From Gillisella terrae (GTDB lineage: Bacteria; Pseudomonadota; Alphaproteobacteria; Rhizobiales; Rhizobiaceae): a DNA stretch of 64,000 nt. Both the position numbers and the translations under genes were made by a program. This document shows, one piece after another, positions 8,528 through 17,879 of this stretch. Each line of letters starts with the position of its first letter. Within the stretch, counting starts at the first letter, position 1. The stretch is taken from positions 62,001 to 126,000 of the forward strand of contig NZ_SSOA01000010.1 of NCBI RefSeq assembly GCF_004801395.1, read 5' to 3'. The notes beneath the pieces are model-generated. The model saw nothing but the letters and a program-made list of their open reading frames with translations. It was not told where the DNA came from and did not search any database.

Positions 8528-9433
8528 ATGACGACAGTAAGATTTCTCGGGGTTGGCGAGCCGAAGCCAAGGCAAACATGGCGTTTGCCCGGCTGGTTGC
8601 CTGCCTATCTGCAAGCGGCACCTTTGGCGCTGATCCTTGGCTGTTTCCTGCTTTTGCCAATTTTGATGATCGCGGTTGTCAGTTTTTGGGATTATGACTT
8701 CGCTCAAATGTATCCAGGCTTTGTCACCTTCAATTATAGCGAAACACTGGGATCATGGGTGACGTGGAAGACCTATCTGAACACACTGCGTTTCGCCTTT
8801 ATCGTATGGGCCATCACCCTGTTCATTGGTTTCTGGATTGCCTATTTTCTGGCGTTTCACATTCGCACCGCCGCCATGCAAAGCGTGCTGTTTTTGGTCT
8901 GCACGGTGCCGTTTTTAACCTCCAATGTCATTCGCATGATTTCGTGGATACCCGTGCTGGGACGAAATGGCCTTGTCAATCAAGCCCTCTTGGGCAGCGG
9001 CATCATTCCTCAGCCGGTTGAATGGCTGCTCTACTCTGACTTCGCTGTCGTTCTTGCCATGGTGCATCTCTACACGCTTTTCATGGTCACGCCGATTTTC
9101 AACACGCTGATGCGTATTGATAAATCGCTGATTGAGGCTGCGCGCGATGCCGGTGCCTCAAGCTGGCAAATCCTTACCAATGTCATCCTGCCACTGGCCA
9201 AGCCGGGCATGGCGATCGGCACAATTTTTGTGGTGACACTGGTGATGGCCGATTTTTCCACGGTGCAAGTGATGTCCGGCGGGCAAAGCGCATCAGTGGC
9301 GCTGATCATGAAAAACCAGATGTCTCTGCTGCAATATCCGGCAGCGGCCGCCAATGCCGTGATCCTGCTCATCCTTGTTTTGCTGATGGTTGCCGGAATT
9401 TTGCGCATTGTTGATATTCGAAAGGAGCTTTGA
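8528..9433 (+). CDS. ABC importer permease (PotB-like)
   Basis: A 301-residue inner-membrane permease with about six transmembrane helices (first near residues 26-48). The cytoplasmic EAA loop is EAARDAGASSWQILTNVILPLAKPG (shown here in full only as a landmark; key residues E, G and the final PLAKPG), which docks on the ATPase. AAGGGA at 8514-8519 sits 8 nt before the ATG at 8528, so this start is preferred over one 27 bases upstream. It pairs with the following permease to form the channel. The stop is 3 bp before the next start, indicating tight coupling. Confidence 0.87.
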   Translation: MTTVRFLGVGEPKPRQTWRLPGWLPAYLQAAPLALILGCFLLLPILMIAVVSFWDYDFAQMYPGFVTFNYSETLGSWVTWKTYLNTLRFAFIVWAITLFIGFWIAYFLAFHIRTAAMQSVLFLVCTVPFLTSNVIRMISWIPVLGRNGLVNQALLGSGIIPQPVEWLLYSDFAVVLAMVHLYTLFMVTPIFNTLMRIDKSLIEAARDAGASSWQILTNVILPLAKPGMAIGTIFVVTLVMADFSTVQVMSGGQSASVALIMKNQMSLLQYPAAAANAVILLILVLLMVAGILRIVDIRKEL

Positions 9434-9436
9434 GCG

Positions 9437-10255
9437 ATGGGACGCGAAAAACGCAGCCGCGAATTCTATTGCCTTGCAGGCTTCTTCACCCTGTTTGTGC
9501 TGTTTCTTTATGGCCCGCTCTCTGCCATCGTCATCCTGTCCTTTCAGGGCGAAAACGGCGGCCTGACCTTTCCGCTCAATGGCGTCTCGCTGCACTGGTT
9601 TGCAAATCTGTTTGAAACACAGGCCGTGGGCGATTTTGGCGGCGCGTTCAAACGCTCACTCACCCTTGGCTTGATGGTCATGGTGGTCACCGTTGTGGTG
9701 TCATTGCTGGCGGGATTGGCTTTCCGCCGCAAGTTTTTCGGCGCAACAGCGCTGTTCTATCTCGCCATTGCCAGTCTCGTCGTTCCCTCCATCATTATAT
9801 CGCTTGGCATCGGCGTGGTGTTTCAGCAGCTCGGGTTGCAGCCAAGCTGGTACACATCGGCATTCGGTGCTCATCTTACCTGGACCCTGCCCTTTGGCGT
9901 GCTGATCATGTTTGCAGTGTTCAACCGTTTTTCTCCTGCCTATGAAGAGGCCGCCCGCGATCTCGGCGCCTCATCCTGGCAGACCTTCCGCTACGTTCTG
10001 CTACCCATGATTGCGCCAAGTTTGATCGGCGTCGGCCTGTTTGGCTTCTCGCTCTCCTATGACGAATTTGCCAGAACATTGATGGCAGCCGGTACATTCA
10101 ACACCTTGCCGCTGGAGATTTACGGCATGACAACCAATGTCACCACGCCCGTGCTGTACGCACTGGGCACAGTGACAACCGTGTTTTCCTTCCTCGTCAT
10201 CCTGTTCACTCTTTTCCTGATCCGGCGTCTCAATAAAAACCGCGGCGCGGCCTGA
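9437..10255 (+). CDS. ABC importer permease (PotC-like)
   Basis: A 272-residue permease with about six transmembrane helices and a conserved EAA loop near residues 170-195 (EEAARDLGASSWQTFRYVLL). AAGGAG at 9422-9427 precedes the ATG, which starts 3 bp after the previous permease stop. PotC-like proteins form the second half of the translocation pore of polyamine/opine/amino-acid-derivative importers. The racemase-like gene starts 11 bp downstream, so it should be on the same transcript. Confidence 0.87.
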   Translation: MGREKRSREFYCLAGFFTLFVLFLYGPLSAIVILSFQGENGGLTFPLNGVSLHWFANLFETQAVGDFGGAFKRSLTLGLMVMVVTVVVSLLAGLAFRRKFFGATALFYLAIASLVVPSIIISLGIGVVFQQLGLQPSWYTSAFGAHLTWTLPFGVLIMFAVFNRFSPAYEEAARDLGASSWQTFRYVLLPMIAPSLIGVGLFGFSLSYDEFARTLMAAGTFNTLPLEIYGMTTNVTTPVLYALGTVTTVFSFLVILFTLFLIRRLNKNRGAA

Positions 10256-10266
10256 TTGGACATTTC

Positions 10267-11001
10267 ATGCGCATTCTTTTGGTCAATCCAAACACAACCG
10301 CCAGCATGACAGCAACGGCTGCCGATGCAGCCCGCAGAGTTGCCTCCAAAGGCACCGAAATCCTGCCCCGCACCTCAAAAATGGGACCGGCCTCGATTGA
10401 GGGCTATTATGATGAGGCGCTGGCGGTTCCCGGCCTGTTGCAAGAACTCGCTTTAGGCGCAAAGGAAGGCGCGCAAGCGGCCATTATCGCCTGCTTTGAC
10501 GATACTGGACTTGATGCAGCGCGGGCTATGGCAAACATGCCTGTGATCGGCATTTGTGAAGCGGCCGTTGCAACTGCGGGCTTTATTGCCCAGCGGTTTT
10601 CGATCGTCACCACCATGGAGCGCTCGCGTCTGCCCATAGAACATCTTGTTCAACGCTATGGAGCCGCTCACCGCTGCACCGTGCGCGCCGCTGATATTCC
10701 CGTCTTGTCGTTGGAAGATCCAACCTCCAATGCGCGCGCGCGTTTAAAAGCGGAGATTGCCACAGCCCTTCGCGAAGATCGCTCAGATGCCATCATTCTC
10801 GGCTGCGCTGGCATGGCCGATTTGGTCGATGCTTTCACGACGGAATTTCAGGTACCGGTAATTGACGGTGTCGCAGCCGCAGTAAAACAGGCTGAAGCCT
10901 TGATCGCCCTTGGCCTCACCACAGGTAAAACCAATGCCTATGCCAGCCCGGTGCATAAGCCCTATAGCGGGTTGTTAGCCGGTTTTCAGCCGACGCATTA
11001 G
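10267..11001 (+). CDS. Asp/Glu/hydantoin racemase family enzyme
   Basis: A 244-residue enzyme of the cofactor-independent Asp/Glu racemase superfamily. It has the N-terminal ILLVNPNTTASMT, which in this family binds the substrate, and two cysteines at the expected catalytic positions: Cys76 in IIACFDDTGLD and Cys180 in ILGCAGMADL. Rhizobial hydantoin racemases use an equivalent cysteine pair. The reaction would be two-base inversion at the alpha carbon of a 5-substituted hydantoin, allantoin or an amino acid. It is the last gene of the importer operon, suggesting that the imported solute or its product is racemised. No hydantoinase is nearby, so the exact substrate stays open. Confidence 0.8.
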   Translation: MRILLVNPNTTASMTATAADAARRVASKGTEILPRTSKMGPASIEGYYDEALAVPGLLQELALGAKEGAQAAIIACFDDTGLDAARAMANMPVIGICEAAVATAGFIAQRFSIVTTMERSRLPIEHLVQRYGAAHRCTVRAADIPVLSLEDPTSNARARLKAEIATALREDRSDAIILGCAGMADLVDAFTTEFQVPVIDGVAAAVKQAEALIALGLTTGKTNAYASPVHKPYSGLLAGFQPTH

Positions 11002-11018
11002 AGTGCGGCAGGAACAAA

Positions 11019-11060
11019 TGGAATCCGGCTTTCCGGAAAAGGCAAACGAAAACAGTCTTT
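11019..11060. repeat. Family A repeat fragment, inverted
   Basis: Read on the minus strand this matches the tail module of family A (GTTTTCGTTTG followed by a pyrimidine-rich stretch and an AAAGCCGGATTCCA-like end). The hairpin head is missing. It lies in the short gap between the racemase and the GGDEF-EAL gene and just touches the latter's stop codon. Confidence 0.6.
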
Positions 11061-12873
11061 AATGGGCAACTCGCAGCATAGGCACGATCGCGTTTTTGTC
11101 GGCCTGGTGGCGCAACAGCAAGGTTGCCTGCTCACGATCAACTGCTTTGGAGAACAAAAAGCCCTGGCCACAGAGACAGCCTAAACTGGAGAGAAAATCA
11201 CGCTGTTCTCGCGTCTCAATGCCTTCTGCTATGACTTTGAAGTTCAATTTTTCCGAAATTGACAGCAAAGCTTCAACAATCACCGATGCTGATCTGTCGA
11301 GGATCATGCGCTCAACAAACAATCGGTCAATTTTGATAATGTCCAAGGGTATTGTAACAAGGTGGGTGAGTGAGGCAAATCCGGTGCCGAAATCGTCAAG
11401 CGCGACTTCCATTCCGGCTTTACGCAATTTTGCGATTTGGCTTACAACCGATTGCTCCTGACGCCCAATGTAAATGGATTCGGTGAGTTCAATCACGATC
11501 TTATTGGTCGGCACACCCGCATTTTCAAGAACTCCGACGATATTTTCCGAGAGTCGGCCATCCAGAAAGTCGCCTGCTGAAACATTCAGCCCGACCCGGC
11601 CAAAATCCAACCCAAGATCCATCCAGCGGCGCGCATCTGTTGCGACAATTTTCAAAATTCGACGCGTAAGTTCGGCTGCAAGGTTCGCATCCCGCGTGGC
11701 TTCGTGAAAGTGGGAGGCAGAAATCACCTCGCCCTTTCGATTGGTCACGCGACATAGTGCCTCCAATCCAAGAATACGCCCGGTCCGTAAATCGACAATC
11801 GGCTGATAGTGCGCATCAACCCGCCCTTCGCGCAGAGCATCCGCCAACAGCTGAAAAGCCCCAAAACGGCGCGCAAAGCGCGAACCGGAATTGCGCGAAT
11901 ATTCGACGAATTGCCCCCGCGCCCTGTCTTTTGCCTCATAGAGGGCAAAATCCGCATTTTGACGGATTTCAGCAATGCTTTCGCCCACCACGGCAACCGC
12001 CCCGCCAATCGTGCCAGACGGATAAATGGTCTGCCCTGCGCATAAGCACGGTGCCTTTAGACAATCCAATATATGACTGGCGAAAAACCCGAGATCGACA
12101 CATTCATCACCACGAACAATCACGGCGAACTCGTCTCCACCTAAGCGAAATGCGCTATCAGCGCCGCAGAGGCTGTGAAGTCTGCGGCCAACCGAGGCGA
12201 TCAAATCGTCACCGGCCAAATGCCCAAAGGTATCATTGACGAGCTTGAGATCATCCAGATCCATCAGCAGCAAGCCCCAATGCCTTTTGGCGGCATCCTC
12301 AAGTGCAATCATTTCATTGAAGCGCGATCGATTGGGCAATCCGGTCAGGGCATCCGTCTGTGAAATGCGGCGGCGTTCAATGGATCGGAGTTCCCGGTCC
12401 ATTCCGATTGCACAGAGGTGGACGCAGGCCGCCACAATCTGTTTCTCAAAATCACTCGGCCCACGCTCTCGAAAAAAGTAGAAGGCGAAAGTACCCAGAA
12501 CCTTACCATTGGAAATAATCGGGGTGGACCAACAGGCCTTGAAACCAAACGGTAGGGCAAGATCCTTAAACGCCGCCCAAAAAGGATGCGTCGCGATGCT
12601 CTCCACCAGAACAGCGCTTCCACGGGAGGCGGCAGTGCCGCACGATCCCATCCCCTCGGCAATCCTTAAACCATCAATGGCGGTGGCATAGGACGCCGCT
12701 ATCGATGGACCTGCAAGGTGATGTAGACAGCAATTATCATCCAGCGAAAGGACAGAGGTGACGATATCCGGCACCATATCCTCCACAGCTCTGCAAAGAC
12801 AATCCAGGGTATCGTCAAGCCCATCACCCTTGGCGATTTTCTCCAAAATCATGTTCTGAAATGCCGTTAACAT
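11059..12873 (-). CDS. GAF-GGDEF-EAL c-di-GMP turnover protein
   Basis: A 604-residue cytoplasmic protein with a GAF sensor domain (about 15-160), a GGDEF domain (about 165-325, GGDEF at 245-249) and an EAL domain (about 340-590). The EAL side keeps EALCR (371-375), the NVS and ELTES segments, DDFGTG (493-498) and the C-terminal QGFLFSKA, so phosphodiesterase activity is plausible. The GGDEF motif is also intact, but no RxxD inhibitory site precedes it. It may therefore act as either cyclase or phosphodiesterase, with the GAF domain choosing. There are no transmembrane helices. It stands alone, followed by a family A fragment. Confidence 0.9.
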   Translation of the reverse strand: MLTAFQNMILEKIAKGDGLDDTLDCLCRAVEDMVPDIVTSVLSLDDNCCLHHLAGPSIAASYATAIDGLRIAEGMGSCGTAASRGSAVLVESIATHPFWAAFKDLALPFGFKACWSTPIISNGKVLGTFAFYFFRERGPSDFEKQIVAACVHLCAIGMDRELRSIERRRISQTDALTGLPNRSRFNEMIALEDAAKRHWGLLLMDLDDLKLVNDTFGHLAGDDLIASVGRRLHSLCGADSAFRLGGDEFAVIVRGDECVDLGFFASHILDCLKAPCLCAGQTIYPSGTIGGAVAVVGESIAEIRQNADFALYEAKDRARGQFVEYSRNSGSRFARRFGAFQLLADALREGRVDAHYQPIVDLRTGRILGLEALCRVTNRKGEVISASHFHEATRDANLAAELTRRILKIVATDARRWMDLGLDFGRVGLNVSAGDFLDGRLSENIVGVLENAGVPTNKIVIELTESIYIGRQEQSVVSQIAKLRKAGMEVALDDFGTGFASLTHLVTIPLDIIKIDRLFVERMILDRSASVIVEALLSISEKLNFKVIAEGIETREQRDFLSSLGCLCGQGFLFSKAVDREQATLLLRHQADKNAIVPMLRVAH

Positions 12874-13023
12874 GCGCTGTCCCGCCTAATCTTCTAAGAG
12901 ATTACGTTAGACATATCGTATTAAAGAGGCATTACAAATACCACGATCAAAGACCCATCTGAATTTAGGGTAAAAAACTCCTTGCGCAGAGAAAGAGGTC
13001 AGGGTCGGGAAACAACAACGAAG

Positions 13024-13110
13024 GCTACGGCATAATTCCTTAAATCGGAGTGGATTTAAGGAGAAAATTATGCCGCAGATTAAAAATGCGACAGCGCCGC
13101 CTCTCTGCGA
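13024..13110. repeat. Family B two-hairpin repeat, copy 2
   Basis: Module 1 (GGCATAATTCC to AATTATGCCGCAG) is well conserved, and the palindrome ends changed together (GGCATAAT/ATTATGCC compared with TGCATAAT/ATTATGCA in other copies). Module 2 is degenerate, keeping only the ACAGCGCCG left arm. It lies in the 282-bp gap between the GGDEF-EAL start and the FAH stop; the rest of that gap shows nothing else I can identify. Confidence 0.75.
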
Positions 13111-13155
13111 TGCTGACGGGCCCAAGGCATGATCCTTGACCCCTGCACTCCGGGC

Positions 13156-14007
13156 CTAGATCTCCGCAATAACAGGATTGCGCAACAGGCCAACACCCGG
13201 AATATCCACCTCAAACACGTCGCCTGCTTTCATGAACAAAGGGGGCTCGCGCCGTTCGCCAACACCGCCGGGTGTGCCGGTGACAATCACGTCGCCTGCG
13301 GAAAGCGCGGTGAAGGCTGAAAGATAAGCAATCAACTGCGGAATCGAGAAAATCAGATCATCAAGCGTTGCTTGCTGCACAACCTCACCGTTCAAACGAC
13401 CAGTGATCGAGAGTTTGCGATAGTCACCCACTTCATCCGGCGTGACAAGCGCCGGGCCAAAGCCAGCAGTTGCAGGATAGTTCTTGCCGGGGACAAATTG
13501 CGATGTATGGCGCTGCCAATCGCGAACAGAACCATCATGATAGCAGGAATAACCAGCAATGTGGTCGAGAGCGTCTTCTTCAGCAATGTTGCGACCACCG
13601 CGCCCAATGACGACAGCCAGTTCAGCCTCGAAATCAAGACTGTTTGAACGCGCTGGCTTCACCATGGGTTGGCCGTGACCAATCTGGGTATCGGCAAAAC
13701 GGGTAAATACAGTTGGATAGCCAACCTCAGGACGTTTGGTTTCTTCACGATGGGCAACGTAATTCACGCCAATGCACAAAATCTTTGCAGGGTCGGGAAT
13801 GACCGGCAAGAGAGCCACATCGGAGAGTGCGAGTTCCGGCTTGCGATCTTGCACATAATCGCCAGCGATTTCCAAAAGATCGTCGAGAATTGCTTGCTTC
13901 AATGTCAGGCAATCATAGCTCAACCGCCCGGTCAGATCGACAATACCGCCCTCAACCAGAGCGCCGAAGCCTGCGCGCCCGAGGCGGGTGAAACTGACAA
14001 ATTTCAT
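13156..14007 (-). CDS. Fumarylacetoacetate hydrolase (FAH) family protein
   Basis: A 283-residue FAH-fold enzyme. The metal-binding core is visible: EAELAVVIG in the middle and a GYSCYHDGSVRDWQ segment where most relatives have GYTxxNDxSARDxQ. The C-terminal VTGTPGGVG loop is also typical. FAH proteins cleave C-C bonds in beta-diketo acids; one branch hydrolyses 2,4-diketo-3-deoxy-L-rhamnonate in the non-phosphorylating rhamnose route. It lies 99 bp after rhaK on the same strand, so that link is attractive but unproved. The ATG at 14007 has GGGAGAA upstream and is preferred to an earlier in-frame start. General acylpyruvase function is the alternative. Confidence 0.8.
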   Translation of the reverse strand: MKFVSFTRLGRAGFGALVEGGIVDLTGRLSYDCLTLKQAILDDLLEIAGDYVQDRKPELALSDVALLPVIPDPAKILCIGVNYVAHREETKRPEVGYPTVFTRFADTQIGHGQPMVKPARSNSLDFEAELAVVIGRGGRNIAEEDALDHIAGYSCYHDGSVRDWQRHTSQFVPGKNYPATAGFGPALVTPDEVGDYRKLSITGRLNGEVVQQATLDDLIFSIPQLIAYLSAFTALSAGDVIVTGTPGGVGERREPPLFMKAGDVFEVDIPGVGLLRNPVIAEI

Positions 14008-14106
14008 AGAAAATTCTCCCAAATGGATATTGAAGGCAAATCGGCTCAGGATTTCTATCAACCGCCACTCAACAAACCAAGCCCTATCCTTTCAGGCGCA
14101 ATCACG

Positions 14107-15519
14107 TCAGCGTGCGAAATGAGCGCTCTTTCCAACGCGCTCAAGAAAGTCCTGCTGGTAGCGCAGGGTGTCAATCAAACCGGCTGGAATGATCGTATCA
14201 TGCACATCAGGCACCGATATGCCTGTCAACAAGGCGGCCCCCTCGGCCGTTCCTGTGGGCGTGCCACCCTGCCCCACATGCACATTGCGCCCCGTGATAG
14301 AGGCGAGAGCGCGCAAGTAGATCCGGTTCTTTGCAAATGGGCCTTCAACAACAATAGGTCCATCAGCATCGACAATGGCAAGCGAGCTTGCCGTCATCAG
14401 CGCCACATAAAGCAAGATGGCGACATATCGCTGGGCCTCATCCGCTGGCTCATTGACCCAGCGTGTCGTCTGTCCCGGAAATGGACCGGAACCGGCAACA
14501 ACATTCGGCAAGAGCATCACGTCATTGGCAATCACCGCTTTTACCGCCTCATCCATGCAATCGTCGTCGGGCTCCGAGAGCCCCTTTGTCAAAACCTCAA
14601 ATTCGCGCCCGCCCATGTAGCGCGCCGAGGGAACGGACTTGCCAAAAACATCAACATTGGCCAGCGTATCGCGGCGCGGATCAAGTGCCTCGGTTTTACA
14701 GCCAACCGCAAAACTGATGATCCAGGTGCCCGTTGACACGACTGAAAATGGCGCTTTACGACGCATCAACTGCGGGAGAAGAGAGGCATTGCTGTCATGA
14801 ATGCCGCAATAGACTGAAACCGGTTCTTTTAGGCGCAATTGGTCAGCGATCTCGCGCTTGAGCGGCCCCAGCACCTCAAAGGCAGAGCGAACCGGAGCCA
14901 TTACCTCCAAAAGTCCAAGTTTCTCCACCAGTTGAGAATATTGCCCGACAACGGGATTCCAAAGGTCTGTGTGGCACCCAAGCGAGGTCACTTCATTGGC
15001 GGCCACTCCGGTGAGCCGAAATGCCCAATATTGCGGATAGGTCAGAATTGTTTTGACCTTCGCAAACTCGCTGGCAAATACTGTTTTTTGATAATGCAGC
15101 TGCGCACCGAGATTAAGCCCGCAGGGCAATAAAGGTGAGCAGGTTTCATTAAAATCGGGCCTGAGAGCCTGATAGGCCTTTTGAACCTCGTCAGAATAGG
15201 GATGTTCATAATCCAGCACCGGCAGCGCGAGTGTGCCATCCGCCTTCAGCAAGGCCGCACATGCGCCGTGGGTGGTGATTGAGATCGCATCAAAGCCCGG
15301 TGCCTGTGTAAGAGATTGGAGCGCATCGATCATGAAATGCCAAAGCCGCTCCGTGTCAAAATGAGGGTATGGTCCATCCATGATCACAGTATTGGCTGTG
15401 CGCTGGCCCGCCAATTCGCTGCCGCTCACAGCATCAATGACCACAACCTTGACATTGGTTTTACCAATATCAATCACGGCAATGCGTTGGTATTGGGGGC
15501 GTTTGTATTGTTCGGTCAT
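14107..15519 (-). CDS. rhaK: L-rhamnose-pathway sugar kinase RhaK
   Basis: A 470-residue FGGY/ASKHA-fold kinase with the N-terminal phosphate-binding loop [13 protein letters not shown] and further nucleotide-binding glycines near [10 protein letters not shown] and GGREF. In rhizobia RhaK phosphorylates the rhamnose-pathway sugar and is also reported to be needed for activity of the rhamnose ABC transporter. The ATG at 15519 overlaps the rhaU stop as ATGA, which decides the start; about 29 upstream codons in frame lie inside rhaU. It is the last clear member of the rhaRSTPQUK operon. Confidence 0.9.
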   Translation of the reverse strand: MTEQYKRPQYQRIAVIDIGKTNVKVVVIDAVSGSELAGQRTANTVIMDGPYPHFDTERLWHFMIDALQSLTQAPGFDAISITTHGACAALLKADGTLALPVLDYEHPYSDEVQKAYQALRPDFNETCSPLLPCGLNLGAQLHYQKTVFASEFAKVKTILTYPQYWAFRLTGVAANEVTSLGCHTDLWNPVVGQYSQLVEKLGLLEVMAPVRSAFEVLGPLKREIADQLRLKEPVSVYCGIHDSNASLLPQLMRRKAPFSVVSTGTWIISFAVGCKTEALDPRRDTLANVDVFGKSVPSARYMGGREFEVLTKGLSEPDDDCMDEAVKAVIANDVMLLPNVVAGSGPFPGQTTRWVNEPADEAQRYVAILLYVALMTASSLAIVDADGPIVVEGPFAKNRIYLRALASITGRNVHVGQGGTPTGTAEGAALLTGISVPDVHDTIIPAGLIDTLRYQQDFLERVGKSAHFAR

Positions 15520-15839
15520 GGCATATAGAAAACCGGCTTGAGTTCGACAGAAACGGGAGAGTTGTCCGGATTGCTGACCATGATATCCGCCATATGCGCC
15601 CACCAACGCTTCATCACCGGGTGATCTGGCAAATCTGCCATGCCATGATCGGCGCTGCGGGTTAAGATGCCAAAGAGCGTATGGGTCTCAGCATCGAGGT
15701 GAATGGAGTAATCGCTCACCCCCGCATCCCGTAGCAAAGTGACCAATTCCGGCCAGATCTCATCATGGCGCTTGCGATATTCCGCTTCCATGCCGGGATG
15801 AAGATGCATTTTGAAGGCATATTTTTCACTTAAAGACAT
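15516..15839 (-). CDS. rhaU: L-rhamnose mutarotase RhaU
   Basis: A 107-residue protein of the rhamnose mutarotase (YiiL/RhaM) family. It has the N-terminal [15 protein letters not shown] with the catalytic histidine region, and the C-terminal [11 protein letters not shown] signature with the conserved tryptophan pair. It interconverts alpha and beta L-rhamnopyranose so that uptake or isomerisation is not limited by spontaneous mutarotation. It starts 1 bp after the permease rhaQ stop and overlaps rhaK by 4 bp. Length matches the family, and the context in a complete rha operon makes the call firm. Confidence 0.92.
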   Translation of the reverse strand: MSLSEKYAFKMHLHPGMEAEYRKRHDEIWPELVTLLRDAGVSDYSIHLDAETHTLFGILTRSADHGMADLPDHPVMKRWWAHMADIMVSNPDNSPVSVELKPVFYMP

Positions 15840-15840
15840 A

Positions 15841-16872
15841 TCAATTCCTCATATCGCGCATGCGACGGCCAATAATGGGCAAGGCTATGGTGATGATGAG
15901 CAATAGGCCGATAAAGATCGACATCACGATGCCGGGCACATTCAAAAGCCCAAGGCCAAAGGTGACCAATCCCATCACAAAAGCCGCAATGACCACGCCG
16001 CCGATGGTGCCCGACCCGCCCAAAATGGAAACCCCGCCCAACACCACCATGGTCACGGCTTCAAGCTCCCAGCCTTGCGCAATGGATGGCCGCGTCGAGC
16101 CAAGCCGCGAGGTGAGGCAGACCGCAGCAATGCCACTCATTAACCCCGTCAGCACGAACAGAATGAATTTGACCCGCTCGACCGGAATGCCGGAAAACCG
16201 CGCTGCCAAGGGATTGTTGCCGATCACAAAGACCTGACGTCCAAAGTTGGTGGCGTGCAGCAAAATGGCAAACGCTGCCGCCAGCACAAAGAACAGCACC
16301 AATTCGAACGATAACGGACCGAAAACATACCCCTGTCCGAAATACGCAAAACTCTCCGGGTAATTGCCATAGGCTTTATCGCCCAGCACCAGATAGGAAA
16401 TGCCGCGAAACAGGCTCATCGTACCAATGGTGACGACAATTGAAGGCAGTTTCAGCCCCGCCACCAAGGCACCGTTGAACATGCCGCACGCAAGCCCAAC
16501 ACCAATGCCAATCGCCACCAACCCCGGTGTGTCCACACCCATTTGTGCGGCAGCGCCCATGGCTGTTGAGGCAATGGCAATGATGGCTGCGACAGAAAGA
16601 TCGATTTCACCAGCAATCACCAACAAGGCCATGGCAAAAGCAATCATGGCTTTTTCAGTGAAATTGAACGTGGCGTCAGAGAGATTCCATATATTGAGAA
16701 AATAGGGCGACGCCAGCGAATTGGCGATAAAAATCAAGATCGCGACACCAAACAGCAGAACTTCCCAACGCCCCATAAGGCGGCGCAAGGGGGTGCCTAA
16801 GCGGTCTGGAATGCTGCGCTTTGAGATTGCCTGATCTGAGCCTGTCTTGGTCATTGAGCCTGCCTTGGTCAT
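15841..16872 (-). CDS. rhaQ: Rhamnose ABC transporter permease RhaQ
   Basis: A 343-residue CUT2-family permease (RbsC/AraH type) with eight to ten predicted helices and the conserved [10 protein letters not shown] segment near residue 87. It pairs with RhaP. The N-terminus starts with a near-perfect repeat, MTKAGS then MTKTGS, encoded by an 18-bp tandem duplication. That gives two possible ATG starts; the first overlaps the rhaP stop as ATGA and is taken as the start. It is co-transcribed with rhaU, 1 bp away. Confidence 0.9.
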   Translation of the reverse strand: MTKAGSMTKTGSDQAISKRSIPDRLGTPLRRLMGRWEVLLFGVAILIFIANSLASPYFLNIWNLSDATFNFTEKAMIAFAMALLVIAGEIDLSVAAIIAIASTAMGAAAQMGVDTPGLVAIGIGVGLACGMFNGALVAGLKLPSIVVTIGTMSLFRGISYLVLGDKAYGNYPESFAYFGQGYVFGPLSFELVLFFVLAAAFAILLHATNFGRQVFVIGNNPLAARFSGIPVERVKFILFVLTGLMSGIAAVCLTSRLGSTRPSIAQGWELEAVTMVVLGGVSILGGSGTIGGVVIAAFVMGLVTFGLGLLNVPGIVMSIFIGLLLIITIALPIIGRRMRDMRN

Positions 16873-17870
16873 GCTGCAACCTCCCCGGCTTTGCCACCTG
16901 CTGCGCGATCTCTCAAGATGATGCGGCCTTTTTTGCGCTCGGAGCGGGCGTTAAACACCACGGCCAACACGATGACGATGCCCGAAATCGACATTTGCGC
17001 AAAAGGTGAAATGCCAATCACCGGCAAGGCGTTTTTAATCACGCCCAAAAACAGAGCGCCAAGAACGGTGCCAGCAACCGTGCCAATGCCACCTGCAATC
17101 GAGATGCCGCCAATCACGCAGGCCGCTACGCTATCGAGTTCAAACCCATTGGCCACATCCACATAGGCCACCGCATAGCGCGACACCCAGAGATAGCCAC
17201 ACAACCCCGCCATACCGCCCGATAGCATGAAGGCAAAAAATTGCGTGCGACCAATATTGATGCCAGCATAAACCGATGCCACGGCATTGCCGCCTGCCGC
17301 ATAGGTCGCGCGACCAAAGCTGGTGCGGGTCAGCACAAACCACATCGCAAGCACCACGCCAATCGCAATCCATGACAGAATGGGCAGACCCAACACAGAA
17401 TATCTTGGAAAGTTCAGAAAGTCCGGCGTCATCTGATAGGCATTCACCCACGCCCCGCCCGACAGCACAAAGGCCATGCCGCGATAAATCGTCAAGGTGC
17501 CCAGCGTCACCACAATCGGCGGGATCTGCAACAGCCACACCAGATAACCATTAATGGCACCAAGAGCTGCCCCACACACCACCGCCAGCACAATCAACAA
17601 CACAAGCGGAGTACCGGGAAAAGCCGCGTTGACCATGGCAATCGCCATGCCGGTCAGCGCCAGATTGGCCGCCACCGACAGATCAATGGACTTGGTGAGG
17701 ATCACCACCATCTGGGCCAGAGCCAAAATGATCAAAATGGCGGTATCGTTGAAGATTTTGGCGAGGTTAGCTGGCTCGGCAAATCCTGACGCTCTGGTGG
17801 CAAACCCGCCAATCAGCAGCACAACAATCAGGCCAAGCGCGATCTCTCGATGTTTCAAAAGGCTTTTCAT
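16869..17870 (-). CDS. rhaP: Rhamnose ABC transporter permease RhaP
   Basis: A 333-residue CUT2-family permease with multiple helices and the conserved KSIDLSVAANLAL motif near residue 61. It forms the membrane channel with RhaQ and is driven by the double ATPase RhaT. It starts 9 bp after the rhaT stop and overlaps rhaQ by 4 bp (ATGA), so the operon is tightly coupled. Family length and position match the rhizobial rhamnose system; assignment of P against Q rests on gene order. Confidence 0.9.
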   Translation of the reverse strand: MKSLLKHREIALGLIVVLLIGGFATRASGFAEPANLAKIFNDTAILIILALAQMVVILTKSIDLSVAANLALTGMAIAMVNAAFPGTPLVLLIVLAVVCGAALGAINGYLVWLLQIPPIVVTLGTLTIYRGMAFVLSGGAWVNAYQMTPDFLNFPRYSVLGLPILSWIAIGVVLAMWFVLTRTSFGRATYAAGGNAVASVYAGINIGRTQFFAFMLSGGMAGLCGYLWVSRYAVAYVDVANGFELDSVAACVIGGISIAGGIGTVAGTVLGALFLGVIKNALPVIGISPFAQMSISGIVIVLAVVFNARSERKKGRIILRDRAAGGKAGEVAA

Positions 17871-17879
17871 TTCAACCCC

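Noticed and set aside
7202..8707. Long open frame opposite the PotD-type binding protein
   Set aside because: It is antisense to a clear gene, spans two genes and has no family features; codon bias of the real gene explains it.
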